Shown piece by piece: positions 47,401 through 59,374 of a stretch of DNA of 64,000 bases (position 1 is its first letter; every line of letters starts with the position of its first letter). The DNA comes from Prosapia bicincta (lineage: Eukaryota; Arthropoda; Insecta; Hemiptera; Cercopidae), in assembly GCA_036971475.1 (NCBI GenBank), contig JBAIZL010000005.1:162228886-162292885 (forward strand). The letters are read 5' to 3'. The position numbers and the translations under genes are program-made. A model generated the notes under the pieces. That model was not told the DNA's origin and searched no databases. It saw only the letters and a program-made list of their open reading frames with translations.

Positions 47401-47900
47401 GTATTAATCAGTATGGCAATGCTCACTGCTCCTTTCACCTACGAAGAGGGTTATAGGGGATACGAGGCTTTGTATTAATCAGTATGGCAATGCTCACTGC
47501 TCCTTTCACCTACGGAGAGGGTTATAGGGGATACGAGGCTTTGTATTAATCAGTATGGCAATGCTCACTGTTCCTTTCACCTACAGAGAGGGTTATAGGG
47601 GATACGAGGCTTTGTATTAATCAGTATGACAGTGCTCACTGCTCCTTTCACCTACAGAGAGGGTTATAGGGGATACGAGGCTTTGTATTAATCAGTATGA
47701 CAATGCTCACTGCTCCTTTCACCTACAGAGAGAGTTATAGGGGATACGATTCTTTGTATTAATCAGTATGGCAATGCTCACTGTTCCTGGCATCTGCGCC
47801 TAGGGTTAGGGGGGATACGAAGGATTGTATTAATCAGTATGACATCACTTACTGTTTTTGTCACCCACATAACGTAAAGCTATGAGGCATATTATAAAAC
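44480..47900. repeat. 68/71-bp satellite array with higher-order repeats
   Basis: About 48 tandem units share the core TTGTATTAATCAGTATGG and GCTCACTGTTCCTGTCACC. Three zones. In 44.6-45.3 kb a three-unit block repeats with an exact 213-bp spacing (unit starts at 44678, 44891 and 45104). In 45.67-46.56 kb units are 68 bp (starts at 45671, 45739, 45807, 45875) and nearly identical. In 47.18-47.8 kb units are 71 bp (47260, 47331, 47402). 46.74-47.0 kb shows a further two-unit duplication. Open frames inside are by-products. Confidence 0.97.
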
Positions 47901-48962
47901 CAGTTAACACCCTTGAAAATAAATAATTACTAACAATAAAAATAAGTTAGAAATACTAACAAAAGAGCCGCTAAAGGTAGCTTCCTAAAAGCCGAAAAAG
48001 AGGGCTTAACAATTGTATATTTCAGTTAGCGTAATAAATGAGTCAAATACAAAATAAGGGTGAGGATTATTTCTAAGGTTCAAGTAATTCTGAAAAACCA
48101 GTTAAACATGGGAATGTTTGGTGTAAAATTATGATGTAATGTGAGAAAATATAAAATAGCAGAAAACCATTGATTCGAAATTAAAAAGTTAACTTTGTTT
48201 GGCCGAATTACATAAGGGGAAGGTAATGGTAGTTCTTAAAAAGTAAAATCACTGGGAAACAAAACTAAGTTTTGGGAACTTCGTAATAGTGCCGACTTAT
48301 TTTTTTAGCTGTAAGAAAATATTTTTAAATGGGCTATTTTGTTTTTAAAATAGTTAAAGGAATTATAAAAGGAGTTTTATTAGTTATTTATGTAAAGATT
48401 TTTTAAGAATGCGAGGCGTAATGAATTAAGCAGATATAAAGAGAAAGGGGAAGTAAAGTTTAAGTTGATTAGTGTGCAAAAGTGAAGTGAAGAAATTAAT
48501 GGCCATCAACCAGTGAATTACAGGAATGCAAACAATAAGTACACACTTTATTAGACTAGATCCAGTTACCCGAAATTTCTATAGGGTCTAACTTAGTAAA
48601 TTAATTGCCTTTATTACCACTTCTACTCTATAGAATATCTCAAAATAACGACCCGGTGAGAGCAATCGACCTCTGTATTTATTAAATTGTGTTGTTTTAA
48701 GAACCAAAAGCCTTAAGAGTCCAACTTTGTAGTAAATTTTGTACTAGTTATTCAATCAGACAATCAGACATTGTCACTGCATCATATTAATGTATTTGAA
48801 AGGCATAAACTGTAAAAACTGAATGTCAGGTCAGTAAATGTAGGTGATAATAAATTTATAGGATTGTTTAATTATTTAGAAACCTAAATGTATGTCTATA
48901 AGAAAGGTAAGATTATTAGAATATATAATATTAAGGTAACAAATAAATATCTTCAATATGTA

Positions 48963-49006
<44 letters not shown>

Positions 49007-52000
49007 TGTTTTAAAGGCATTCAAGTGTTTAATTTTACAATCAACAAGCCATTATGATAAGCTGAAATGTAGAGTTTGTTCAGTCAAAGTGAGGAATAAA
49101 GCAAAGAATTAATCGCGTTAACGGCACAAAGCTTATAAACAAGAGGCAATTTAGCCTGTAAATCATTTACTGCTTTGTTATCAACAGTGACTAACGTGGC
49201 TTGGCAACTCAGATGGCATACCGACCTACACGATAAGCAGTAGGCCTAGATTAATTACTGTGCCATAAGTGTAATTATGTTCACGTGCCGTAAGAGAAAC
49301 ATGTCACGCTGACCTTGTTTTCTTCAAAGTAGGCGTCAAAGGGCATAGTGAGCAGTTCCATTTAATCTTACTTCTAATGTTAAACAGACTATAGAGAAAT
49401 ATAGAAACCATGAGGATTGATTTAATGCTTGATAAGCAACAAAGTTTATTGCCAAGTGTGCAGATTAGTAGTCCTCCAACAGACTTTTTCCAAGATGGAA
49501 AAATCCCATAGAGAGCCTATAAGTGTTACTGGGAAAGGTAGAACCAAAACTACATGAATTAAAATTAAAAGAGCATTCGGGCGCGGAGTAGCCATAAGCC
49601 TAAATAGCTTGAGCGTATCCTTCCTACCGCTTCTCTAATCAGAATCGAGCACTTTTGTGCTGTAAGAAACAATAACTTTACCTCGACAGAAATATTACAG
49701 CGGATGAAAGCATTATTGCCAAGTATTATGGAGTCAGTTTCGAAGTCGGGGTTGCCAGTAGTTCTTAGTCTGCATCCGTACCATTGTAACTTCAATACCA
49801 TAGAATTCATTTGAATTTAGATAAAAGGATATTCTGCAAGAAAAATTACTTTACCTTGACAGAAATATTACAGTTGATGAAAGAATCATTGCCACGTGTT
49901 CATAGAAGAAAGTAGATCATAGGATTAAAATCATCTGGTGGATAGGAGGCATGATTTCTTGATGGAAAACAACGCGAAGGAAATATTAATACACGTTGAC
50001 AGCAACAACTAGAGCTTGTGCGAAGAGGGCTGCGTAAGATATTGCAGTAGCAATGAAGTATAAGATCCAGGTCCAGGGTTGATTCATCCTTATAGACAAC
50101 CTAGGCGGCCGCGGACAATATTTGGGGGGGGGATTTAAAAATGTAAAGTAAATTACAGTTTAGTATTTCTGCGTCATGCTAGCATAAACAGACGAATTAC
50201 TATGTAATGAGAGGTAAAAGGTATTTTATTTTTTAAAGTTGTCTTAGAAAATAGGAAAGTAAGTTTGTCCAATGTTTTCAGATACGTATATGATGTGAGG
50301 AAAACACTTAGGTGCTTGGTTCATGAAAAGGAGAAAGTGAAGAATCAACAAAAAAAGGCTAACGGGGCTTTTGGTACAGTAAAATCCAATTATCTGAATA
50401 AATTTGGACCTAACCCCTTCGGATAAACAATTACCTTTTAGGCGATTGAATTTTTCACAAAAAAAATCAATTTTAATTAATTACTGGATGTATATTGCAA
50501 AAGGAATTAAAAAAACTATATTTTTTACAAGCTTCTGTGCTAAGATCTCAATTTTTCTATAATGAATCGAACCCAAAATTGGGTTTTTGATAGAACTTGC
50601 TGAAAAAATCATTTGAAAACGGCATCTTCTAACTCTTTGCTTGTCGCTGCCTTCATTGATTTTCTTGTAGAACTTATATCTTCATTTGCAAGGACTCACG
50701 CAAAGTTTAGATGCACGTTTGTTCCTTTAATGACTGAAACCGTTGTTGGACAACACTGTACATATCAACCCTCTGTTTACTCATAACCCCTTCATCGGTC
50801 CGATCTATAGTTTTTAGTGTATTCGCTAATGATAAAACAACTCGTTTTATTTTAGAAACCATGGTCAACGAAGAAACACACTCACAAACAAAACAACGGG
50901 TCTATCCGAAAGAGTATCAGGGCCGACTACCTGGCGACGGACGTTTGGCCATCTATATACAGTAGTAATGCACTGAGACGATGACTTGCATCCAAATAAT
51001 GTTTTGGGCTGTGCCTACACTAGCTTCGCGGAAAAAAAGCCAATAGTGTTTTTAGACAGAATCATTATTTTAGAAGTCACTGTACGTTTCCATCTTATTT
51101 TTTTCTGAAAATCTGAAAGTGATTCGGTTTGTGGGAGCTCGGATAGTTGGGAGTCTACTGTGTCTCATTAAACCAAATGACACATCTCTATTTAGAAAGG
51201 AAACAGTAATGAATCACTATCTACTTCTAGAGAAAAGAACCAGCTCCAACCTCAAGAATAACATAACCATTTCGTTGAAACCTGTAATCTCAGTTTCTTC
51301 TAACATATACAATGCAGAGTATTTAATTTAGCTACGTGTAATCAAGGTCTTCCTTTCTACTTTACAATTCCATTTTCAGCCATTCTACACGCGCCAATTA
51401 AATCCTGATAAAGACTGTTTATTAATCGTAAAACTTTTCAATAACCTAGTAGAGAATAAATCTCACTACACTATTAGAAAGTCACTCATTTCACCACAGC
51501 TGTAAATGACACTGACTGATGGACTGGAGATCGACTTACAATTAGCAATAAAAGACCCGCTGTCGTCCAAACTGTGACGAACCTCCAACCCTCAATCACT
51601 TTCACTTTCGTATAATTCTACTTTAGTTTAAACAGACTAGTGTTCTACGCAGGTGTTGTTTGGTCCTAATACTGGCTTTTATCAACTCGATCTCATTTAT
51701 GTCTTCGACAAGACCAGCCGCCTCTCTACTTACTCGTTCCGGAAGCCCTTGCACAGTTACCGGTACTATTGAATATGCCGTCCTAACTTCTTGAGACAGT
51801 TTAAATATGTCGTCAAACCTTACGGACTATTTTAGTAAGGCATGTACTGATCAAGTAGAAGTCATATTTCCGAATGGTCTGTAAAGCAGAAAAGTTTCTG
51901 ATTATCATTACAGAAGAACACATTCGATTGTAGAACATATGCATCGAGACTTTCTTCAAGACTCAGAATCTACCGACGAACTCTTCAGTTTTTGCTGTAA

Positions 52001-55000
52001 GGTTTTGGTGTAAATGTTTCTTATTCCTTAGGCCAAAGTGGGTGTAATGATTGGCACAATATGTCGCCCCTCCTTGAAACGCACGAAACATTAAACGAGC
52101 ACCTTCAAAACGGAGAAATGAAAAACACTGAAAACTAACTTTGAAGAAGATTTCAACCGTTGACAATGTTATTGAAAAAAATTGAAAAGAAACTTACTGG
52201 CAGAAAATACTAGAGCGCCTGTTTGCTCTCGTTTAAACTCCTGGTTCCCAAAACTTGGCGTACTTTCAATTCATCTTTTCATTCAACTATTTTTCTATGA
52301 AATTTATATAAAATTGAAATTCGTTTTACTTACATAATCCGGTCATTATTCAAACGTTATAAAACAAAATTCTTTGTTATAACAGTTATTAACAAAACCA
52401 AATTTCTGAAATTTTATACTCGCTAGACCCAGCCGAAGACACTTTAAGGAGGGCCAAATTAGTACTCCTCTGAGGCTCCAAAAAACTTAGAGCAGGCCCT
52501 GCCTTCATTCATGACCCGACATGATGTTTGACCTACAACTCTGTTTGAAAAAAAAATGATGGCCTTTGAAGAACTCTAAGAAGTTATATTAGTTTGTGGA
52601 AGATTTTGATTTAATTTAGTCTAAGTAATATTTCGCCAGTACCACTTTTATATTTCCACACAAAAAAACTACAGTTGACTTGAATTATTAGCTTCCTGGT
52701 TCATATTTTAGGAGCCAAAAAACCTTTGCCTGCCTGTTTATTTGAAACTATATTTATCAGAATTTTAGTTATTGGAAAATTTATTTTAATGGGGTTTAAA
52801 ATGGTTTTTAAATTTTATTTACATGTTTTATAATTGACATACAGTGTAGTAATAAATTTTTATTAAATATCTTCAAATAATTTCTTTAATAGGTTTCAAA
52901 AAGTTACTATTTTTTTATAATAACGAGTCCATGTCACATTAATGAGACTACATTAGGTATTAAAAGAGAAGGTCCGGGTGTGAAAAGTGTGAGTGGTTGG
53001 AGCACGCCGAACAATATGGCAACGCTGTAGCAAACCAGTTTCGAGTTTACGACCAATATTGTCAATTTCCAATACTCTTTTAATTTTAATTGAAGTACAG
53101 CCCCAAGCAGTATTAGTTGGGTGCTTAGAACTTTTGTTGTGCACCAGACAATAAATGGCTAAATGTAGACCATAAAAAGACGTTTTATAGCGACGAAGAA
53201 GGCAAAGTGAAGCCTGTTCATTATATACTAGAGTATAACTAATCATGACATGGCCGGGAGTGTACGGTTTCTAATCACAGGACATGGATTGCCAGATTCG
53301 ACACGAGTGTATCTCGACTAGTAGTATTGGAGCTATATGCCGGATGCCGGAGAAACCCCTCAACATAATACGAGAAATGAAGACAGGCGGCGACATCTCG
53401 GGCACTAAAGCGATATTAAATTGCCTTCAATATTAAATTCAGATCAGATAAAGTGAAATATGCTATTCTGAAAATAACGAAAATCGCCAAAACGTTTCAG
53501 TAAAATATGAAAAAAAACGCACAGTATGTTTCTTAACCTATCGAACAGGGTTATGTTTCTGAAATTACCCCTAAACAAAACTAATCTTTATTTAATTCTA
53601 ATGATTTCTCATCATTACCAAATTCGTCTGGTTTTGAAAAAGGTATATTTTAAATAACCTAATTTGCTACAAATTCACAAAAAATCGGGCTAATTGTGAA
53701 AATCCTAATAAAACCTTTCATTTAATATTGAATCTCATTTAATTAAAACCCATATTAAACATATTAATTACTGTCATACGTGCTTAAGTACCACAGTTGA
53801 ACGCTTTGATTAAATCATAATTACCTAATACTGATAACAGTGATAAAATAACGTGAAGGTCGAATAGATCAGGCAGGCGAAATTTTGTCCCAAGCTAAAT
53901 GCATTTCCGAAAAATGGGTAATTAATTATAAATATATCCATGATACAACTTTTATTAGTTAGGGGGATAAAACACTAACAGCCTTAGATCGCCTTTTAGC
54001 ATAAGAAGTATATCTTATCAGCAAAGTGTTTTAGCGTTTTTGTAACACACGCTTCCTGTTTCGATATCTGCTGTTATGCAAGGCAGATTAAATTTCAACA
54101 CGTTTGCTAAGATGTAATAACACGAGTGGACATGAGTTGAAGCCTGTTTAAACATAAGTGCACCCTTGTACGCGAGTTTAGCTGCACTTGTACTTTTTGC
54201 AATTGTTTATTTTAAGTGGAAAAAATAAACACCTTTAGTCGACAGTAGAATAAAAATTAATACAAAGACGTAGAGAAAACCAAAATAATTTGAACAGCAA
54301 GCAGTAAAGGCTAGACACATTCCCTCAAACCAATTAAAGGGTAGAAAGACACTTTTCTTCACCTCGAGAAGCTGGTAGACACACATTTTCACTCCGAGCA
54401 GCGGATTTTCTACAACTTGATACACTTATAGATAAACGGAAATTATCCTGAATTACCCATTTCCAGTATTTTAGTAAAACAAACAGATGCTACATTTAAT
54501 AAGGGCGTGTCTATTTGGTCAGGGCATATCTGGCAAACAAAGCACAGAGCTTCTAGTAAATTACCGCCTAATCATGGGAAAAAGAATTACAAAGTGTAAC
54601 TTTTGTAAAACTGAAATCGTGTCTGTTTTCTTTCCAGACAACTTCCAGCATATACCATCGATTCTTTTTCGCTTCTCTACTCTGCGATTAGAGTAAAAAG
54701 ATTTTACGTTCCGTCCATCTAACAATTGGCATAACCTTCAGTCTATAACAGTTTTCCTTCCATATTTAGATGCGGGCATGGAATAAGAAAATCCATTTAG
54801 AACAAATTTTTCAATGCAACATTGAGCTGTCAAAGCATAACCTCTCTCACCTTGGTGTTTGTGTGTGTTTTAAGGCACTGTTCTTTAAATATTGTTACTA
54901 AATGAAGTTTGTTTTACTAAAACACTGGAAGTGGGTAATTTTCTGTAAGTGCCTCGAGTTGTATAAGAGGCAAGTAGTAGAGGAGGTACTTTTTTGTAAA

Positions 55001-56148
55001 TAATATTCTAATTAGTTGTAAAAACTTCACACTGTAGTTTAAAAAGTTTAAACCTATGACTAGATATGTTTATTTTATATAATAACCTATTACGGCTTTT
55101 TAAATTCGTTTAAGTTATATTAGAATCACGAGAGTTATACAATATTATTAAGAACCCTCAATTCATATTCACCCAACTTGAAACATGTTAAATGCAAATA
55201 AACTTCTGATAGTTGTGTTTTATAGCAAACAATATTATATGTTAAGTTAACATGTTTTTTCAGTAAGCGTTATTGGAAGGTAAGGAAATATGCTTACAAC
55301 AGTAGGGACGGCATATTCAACCCAAAAATATAAAGCCCTTCACAACTAAAAATTGTTTTGTTTATTAAAAATTCTTACAAGAGACATAAACTGTAAAACA
55401 TTGGAAATATATAATGCCGGTAATGTTTAAGTTGCGTGGTAGGAAATCGAAGATGCCTGACTCGATATATACGTTTCCCATATCTTCTATCTTCTTTGTC
55501 CAACTTGTTCTCTGTGTTAATTTAATAACTTTTTTTTTAATTAATGAAAGATCAATTTTAAAAATGATTATGAAGGAATCACTTTTGTGTGAATATCGAG
55601 ACTGAAACTCCTATTCGATGGAGTAAAAACAAGCAAAAAGTCGTTATTTTGTACTATATTTACTAAATGGCACAAAATGTGTACCTTGTATTAAACGTTT
55701 TTCTAAATCGGTGATGTTTGAAAGTGTTTTTCAGGGCAGTTATTAAAATAAAGAAAAACGGAACAATATCGGCGATAACTAATATCTGATAGCTTACCGG
55801 TACTCATGAGGGTTTATTTGATAATTAAGTAGTTCTTCCGTGTTTAAAATATAATATTGATTTGCGTTATTAATGAGATAATAAGGTGTATTTTCATTAA
55901 TAATGTTTTACACAATTGCTTGTGAAATATTTAACAACACAGTCTGATTTCATATTTAAAAAAATCATTATGAAAATAAATCACTTTATTGCAATCATAT
56001 TATAATCGTCAATAATATTGCAATAAGCATTACAGAACTAAATTTAACCTGTCCGTTGTTAATTTTTATGTTTACATACATTACTCTACATTATACACAG
56101 TATCCTCTTTTTAAGATGTCTTCTTTGGGAAGGTAAATACGGCAGAAT
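47901..56148. other. long stretch without a recognisable gene
   Basis: It contains a (TA)n run at about 48973-49002 and a diverged duplication (49676-49726 and 49849-49899). Two possible hAT-like or other GC-rich ends occur near 50100 and 52501 without partners. Open frames (e.g. 53246-52953 and 54425-54207 on the minus strand) show no domain or splice-site support. It may be intron or intergenic. Confidence 0.45.
49676..49899. repeat. diverged ~50-bp direct repeat pair
   Basis: CGACAGAAATATTACAG with GATGAAAG..T.ATTGCCA occurs at 49676-49726 and again at 49849-49899, 173 bp apart. Confidence 0.7.
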
Positions 56149-56158
56149 ATTCCGTGAG

Positions 56159-57400
56159 TTTGTATTTGGAGTCACGCAAAATAATTTTTGATGCCCAAGC
56201 GGGCTTTAGAAAGTATAGAGCCACTATGGACCATGTTGTGAATTTCACTCAACATGTTAAAGACGGCTTCCATAATAAGATGTCAACATTAGCAGTCATG
56301 GTAGAGCTTAAGGCCGCTTATGATACAGTTTGGCGAACATTGCTCATCAACAAACTGATAGAATATGGAATATCTGGCAACCTCTTGAACTGAATTAAGT
56401 CCTTCCTGTCCCACAGAGAAATCCGATTCAAGTTTTCTAACAGTCCATCAAAATTTCGTATCCAGAGGCAAGGCATACCCCAAGTGGCAGTAATTTTATG
56501 TACATTGTTCAACCTTATGATAAATGACGTCATAGGCACCATGCATGCCATACCTGGTATACAGGCCCTGTTGTATGCAGACGATCTTCTCTTGTGGGCC
56601 AGCAGCAGTAACATCATTGTTCTGCAGAAGTGTATGAACGACGCTTTGCTGAGACTTTAAAAATGGGCAGAGCATAATGCCATGACCGTAAACACATCGA
56701 AAACGACGTTCCAACTTTTCTCACTCTCCACCAAAATTCCAAAGGTGAGCTTAACATATAAGAACTCAATGTTGTCTAGCAGCGATATTTCAAGATACTT
56801 GGGAGTTGCATTGGATCGACGTATGTCATGGAAACCACACATTGCCCAGTGTGCTGAAAAGGCTATAAAAAGAACAAGATTACTCAAGAGACTAACAGCT
56901 ACTACTTGGGGAGCTAACCAAGATGTTCTAAAGACTGCCTACAAGTCATATATAAGACCAATTTTAGAATATGGTACCGAGGTGACAGTCACTGCCAGTA
57001 AATGCACCACAAATTTACTTGATTTTGCTCAAAACAATGCCTTAAGAGTGATAACTGGTGCTGCCAAGTCCACTCCTATTGCTGCAATGGAGGCTCAAAC
57101 TGAGATTTAACCACTACAAATACGCAGGGAGATGTTAGCCCTATGTTTTTGGGAACGACTTAAACGGACAAACAAATCTTAGGACGAGTACCATAAACCC
57201 ACAGATAGACTAAAATCCCAGCGATCACCCCTTTATAAAAAGTATGGAGTCACTCCCGGAGAACCAGCTCTACTTACTGCTTTTCAGGACTGCTTCCAGG
57301 AGCTCCCTGAGGCAGAGCTCCTCCTGACAAATCATCACTTGTCGAAGCATACATCTTCGGATCAGGAGCTTAGAAGTGCAGCCCTCCGAACTATCAATGA
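56159..57400 (+). pseudogene. LINE reverse transcriptase (truncated, two early stops)
   Basis: One frame from 56159 to 57109, interrupted only by TGA near 56391 and TAA near 56658. In order: AQAGFRKYRATMDHVVNFTQ; VELKAAYDTVWRTLL (palm Asp replaced: usual F.D...AFD, here VELKAAYD); QGIPQVAVILCTLFNLMIND (usual GLPQG, G lost); ALLYADDLLLW with intact YADD; HNAMTVNTSKTTF; then YLGVALDRRMSWKPHI and KTAYKSYIRPILEYG. After the TAA at 57107 the frame continues with REMLALCFWERLK and a spacer up to the RNase H, which lies in the next frame. It is inactive. Confidence 0.88.
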
Positions 57401-58185
57401 AAAAAAACTCTGTACCAGAATGGCTTCAAATTTACACAGATGGATCATCCATATCTGGGTCAGGCGAAACAGGTGCTACATACTACTGCATATATTTTGA
57501 GGGATTTTCTGCTGTCGAGGCCCACCTTAGCAACTATGACGGTGAGGTAGCTGCCATATATACTGCAGCAATTGAACTTGAGAACCTGACTGCTCCGGGT
57601 AAGGCCGTTTTCCTTGTTGACTCTAAGACCGCCATCATGAACCTCTCTGGGAACTCACGGACCGACTGTAGTAGAACCATAGAATGTAGAAGAAAACTAA
57701 ATGCTCTCATAAATGCCTGCTGGGTACTTAATTTTCAGTGGATCCCGAGCCATGTAAACATCACTGGCAATGAAAAGGCTGATCAACTAGCCAAGCAGGG
57801 AACAAACCTCCCTCAACCCGAGCATCTGAGTTCACTACATTCCTCCATGTCCCTAATAAAGACGTCCACAAAAAAATGGAATCGAGGGAGAAGAATGGTT
57901 TGAGGGAGCTCTAAGCAGAAAAACGGTGGGAAAGTCTTGTGACGGGTAGACCAATTGACCAAAACTTGCCCCGATCTGTTAGCGTTGCAGCTTTCAGATT
58001 GAAGACCGGTGATGATTACCTTGCTGCGCACCTCCACCTCATTCATGTGCTACCGACCCCGGAGTGTCTGCTGTGTGGTGGTGAACTTATGAATGCCGAA
58101 CACCTTAGTGATTGCAGAGCCCTGGACCGGGCCCAGATTTACAACAGTCCCATCTTCAGGGGGGCCCATCTCTACTGGTAAGCGC
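57376..58185 (+). pseudogene. LINE RNase H domain and C-terminus
   Basis: Open for 175 codons to 57903: EWLQIYTDGSSISGSGETGA (first Asp), NYDGEVAAIYTAAIEL (Glu), VFLVDSKTAIMNL (second Asp), then FQWIPSHVNITGNEKADQLA and KQGT (His and last Asp). All four RNase H-type catalytic residues are visible. Frame changes follow: RSVSVAAFRLKTGDDYLAAH, TPECLLCGGELMNAEHLSDC (the C-terminal CCHC-like finger) and IFRGAHLYW, where text ends at 58181. Confidence 0.88.
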
Positions 58186-58251
58186 GTCGCCAAATGGCTC
58201 TACTGCCAAGAGTGGGCGTTGGCTAGTAAGTAGTAGTAGTAATTTCGTGAG

Positions 58252-59144
58252 CACTCTCTGTCTGTCTGTATCTTTCTCTCTCTCTGTCTCACTCTCTTAT
58301 TCCAAACACACTCGTGCGCGCGCGCGCTCACTCATGCATAGAATGTCCCTTTCCAGTAACGTTCTTCGAGTGTTAGTACCTAGATCTCAACCTAATCCCA
58401 TTAAAAGAGAAATAGACTATGCAACTAGACAAGTTACTTAGATACCAGCAGCAGCAGGAAGTGGGAACTTTTTGAACAATCTTTTCTTGCATTGTAAAAC
58501 TGCTATACGAGTTTTTATTATTGAAAATGAGTTAATTTAATTTGAAGCAATAATGAGTGTTTTAATTTGCATCATTAGGACTTGCATGCCTTAGATCTGC
58601 CTTTCTAGTGTTAAATTGGTTAAAATTATCTATTTCTGTTGTGATTTTAAAATTCTTTTGTCCAGTTCAGCATTTCTTTTCTTATCATAATATTCTGCGT
58701 TTATTTAATGATTAAAAAGTTAATTTAGAAATACTACAATACCTGTGCTGAGTGTCAGGAATAATTATTTTAATAAAGTTTAAATTATTTTATTAAACTC
58801 ACAAATAACACGCACATTTTCACATTATACTTTACACATTTAAAAGGCTATTTAAAAGTGATAATTTTTAATAAGTCAATAAAAAATATAATTATAAATA
58901 AAGTTTTTACATGAACAAATAATACACCTTAATTTGGAATAGATACTCAAATTCAAAAGTTTCAATTGTGAAGACGTAAAATTTGATTACTTAAAAATAT
59001 CGCAATAATATTTAGATTCAAAAGTGTTTTTAAAAAGATGCTTTAAATTATAATTTTATCTACATCACGATTTATGTACAATCGAAATTGAAAAGTAATA
59101 AAAATGGTTAGCGTTACTCAACCTAACCGAACTTGACGACCGAT
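58252..59144. other. low-complexity DNA and probable 3' UTR
   Basis: 58255-58330 is CT-rich with a short GCGCGC run. The rest is AT-rich. Read on the minus strand it follows the stop codon at 59145; AATAAA on that strand occurs at about 58793-58788, and could end the transcript. Confidence 0.4.
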
Positions 59145-59374
59145 TTAGCGTGTCGTTTTGAAACGTGTTTCAAGATATTTCCTACGCACATAGAAACAAA
59201 TAACGAAAATGGCGAAGACGAAGCCCACTGACGCTGCGATGGCGATTGTGATGATCCTGGCTCTCTCGTACGCTGGAATGTAGAAGGACATTAGTTCACT
59301 AGAGGCTTCGTAGTCGTTGGTAGAATGCGCTGTTACCTGGACGAAATATATAGAATCTTCATCGAAATCACTGA
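59145..59374 (-). CDS. last exon: FN3 end, transmembrane helix, short tail
   Basis: Minus strand. It begins after a strong acceptor (TTCTGTTTGTTTCAG, 59375 upward) with two bases that complete a codon (phase 1). Then come 75 codons and TAA at 59147-59145. Text: SDFDEDSIYFVQVTAHSTND, YEASSELMSFYIPAYERAR, the membrane helix IITIAIAASVGFVFAIFVIC, then FYVRRKYLETRFKTTR. YFVQVTAHS..~YEASS...F is the last strand pair of a fibronectin-III domain (Y.v.V.A.s..G.S..S). RRK after the helix fits the positive-inside rule, so this is a single-pass type I membrane protein. It joins in phase to the exon at 62606-62487. The cytoplasmic tail is only about 16 residues. If the weak donor at GTGC|GTAGGA inside YVRRK is used instead, the protein could continue elsewhere. 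Which receptor or adhesion gene it is I cannot say. Confidence 0.75.

Larger units (their letters stand above)
56159..58241 (+). mobile_element. 5'-truncated RNase-H LINE with target duplication
   Basis: It starts abruptly inside the reverse transcriptase (YLESRKIIFDAQAGFRK). It ends with a short (TAG)n tail (58226-58241). ATTCCGTGAG (56149-56158) and ATTTCGTGAG (58242-58251) flank it, matching at 9 of 10: a target duplication of target-primed integration. Relatively few stops, so it is younger than the LINEs at 2.7 kb and 18.3 kb. Confidence 0.85.

Noticed and set aside
50915..52501. Possible hAT element between CAGGGCCGACTACCTGG (50915) and GCAGGCCCTG (52501)
   Set aside because: The flanking 8-mers do not match and the ends share only CAGGGCC, so no element can be drawn.
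52953..53246. 97-codon minus-strand frame
   Set aside because: No recognised domain, no splice signals, composition like the surroundings.
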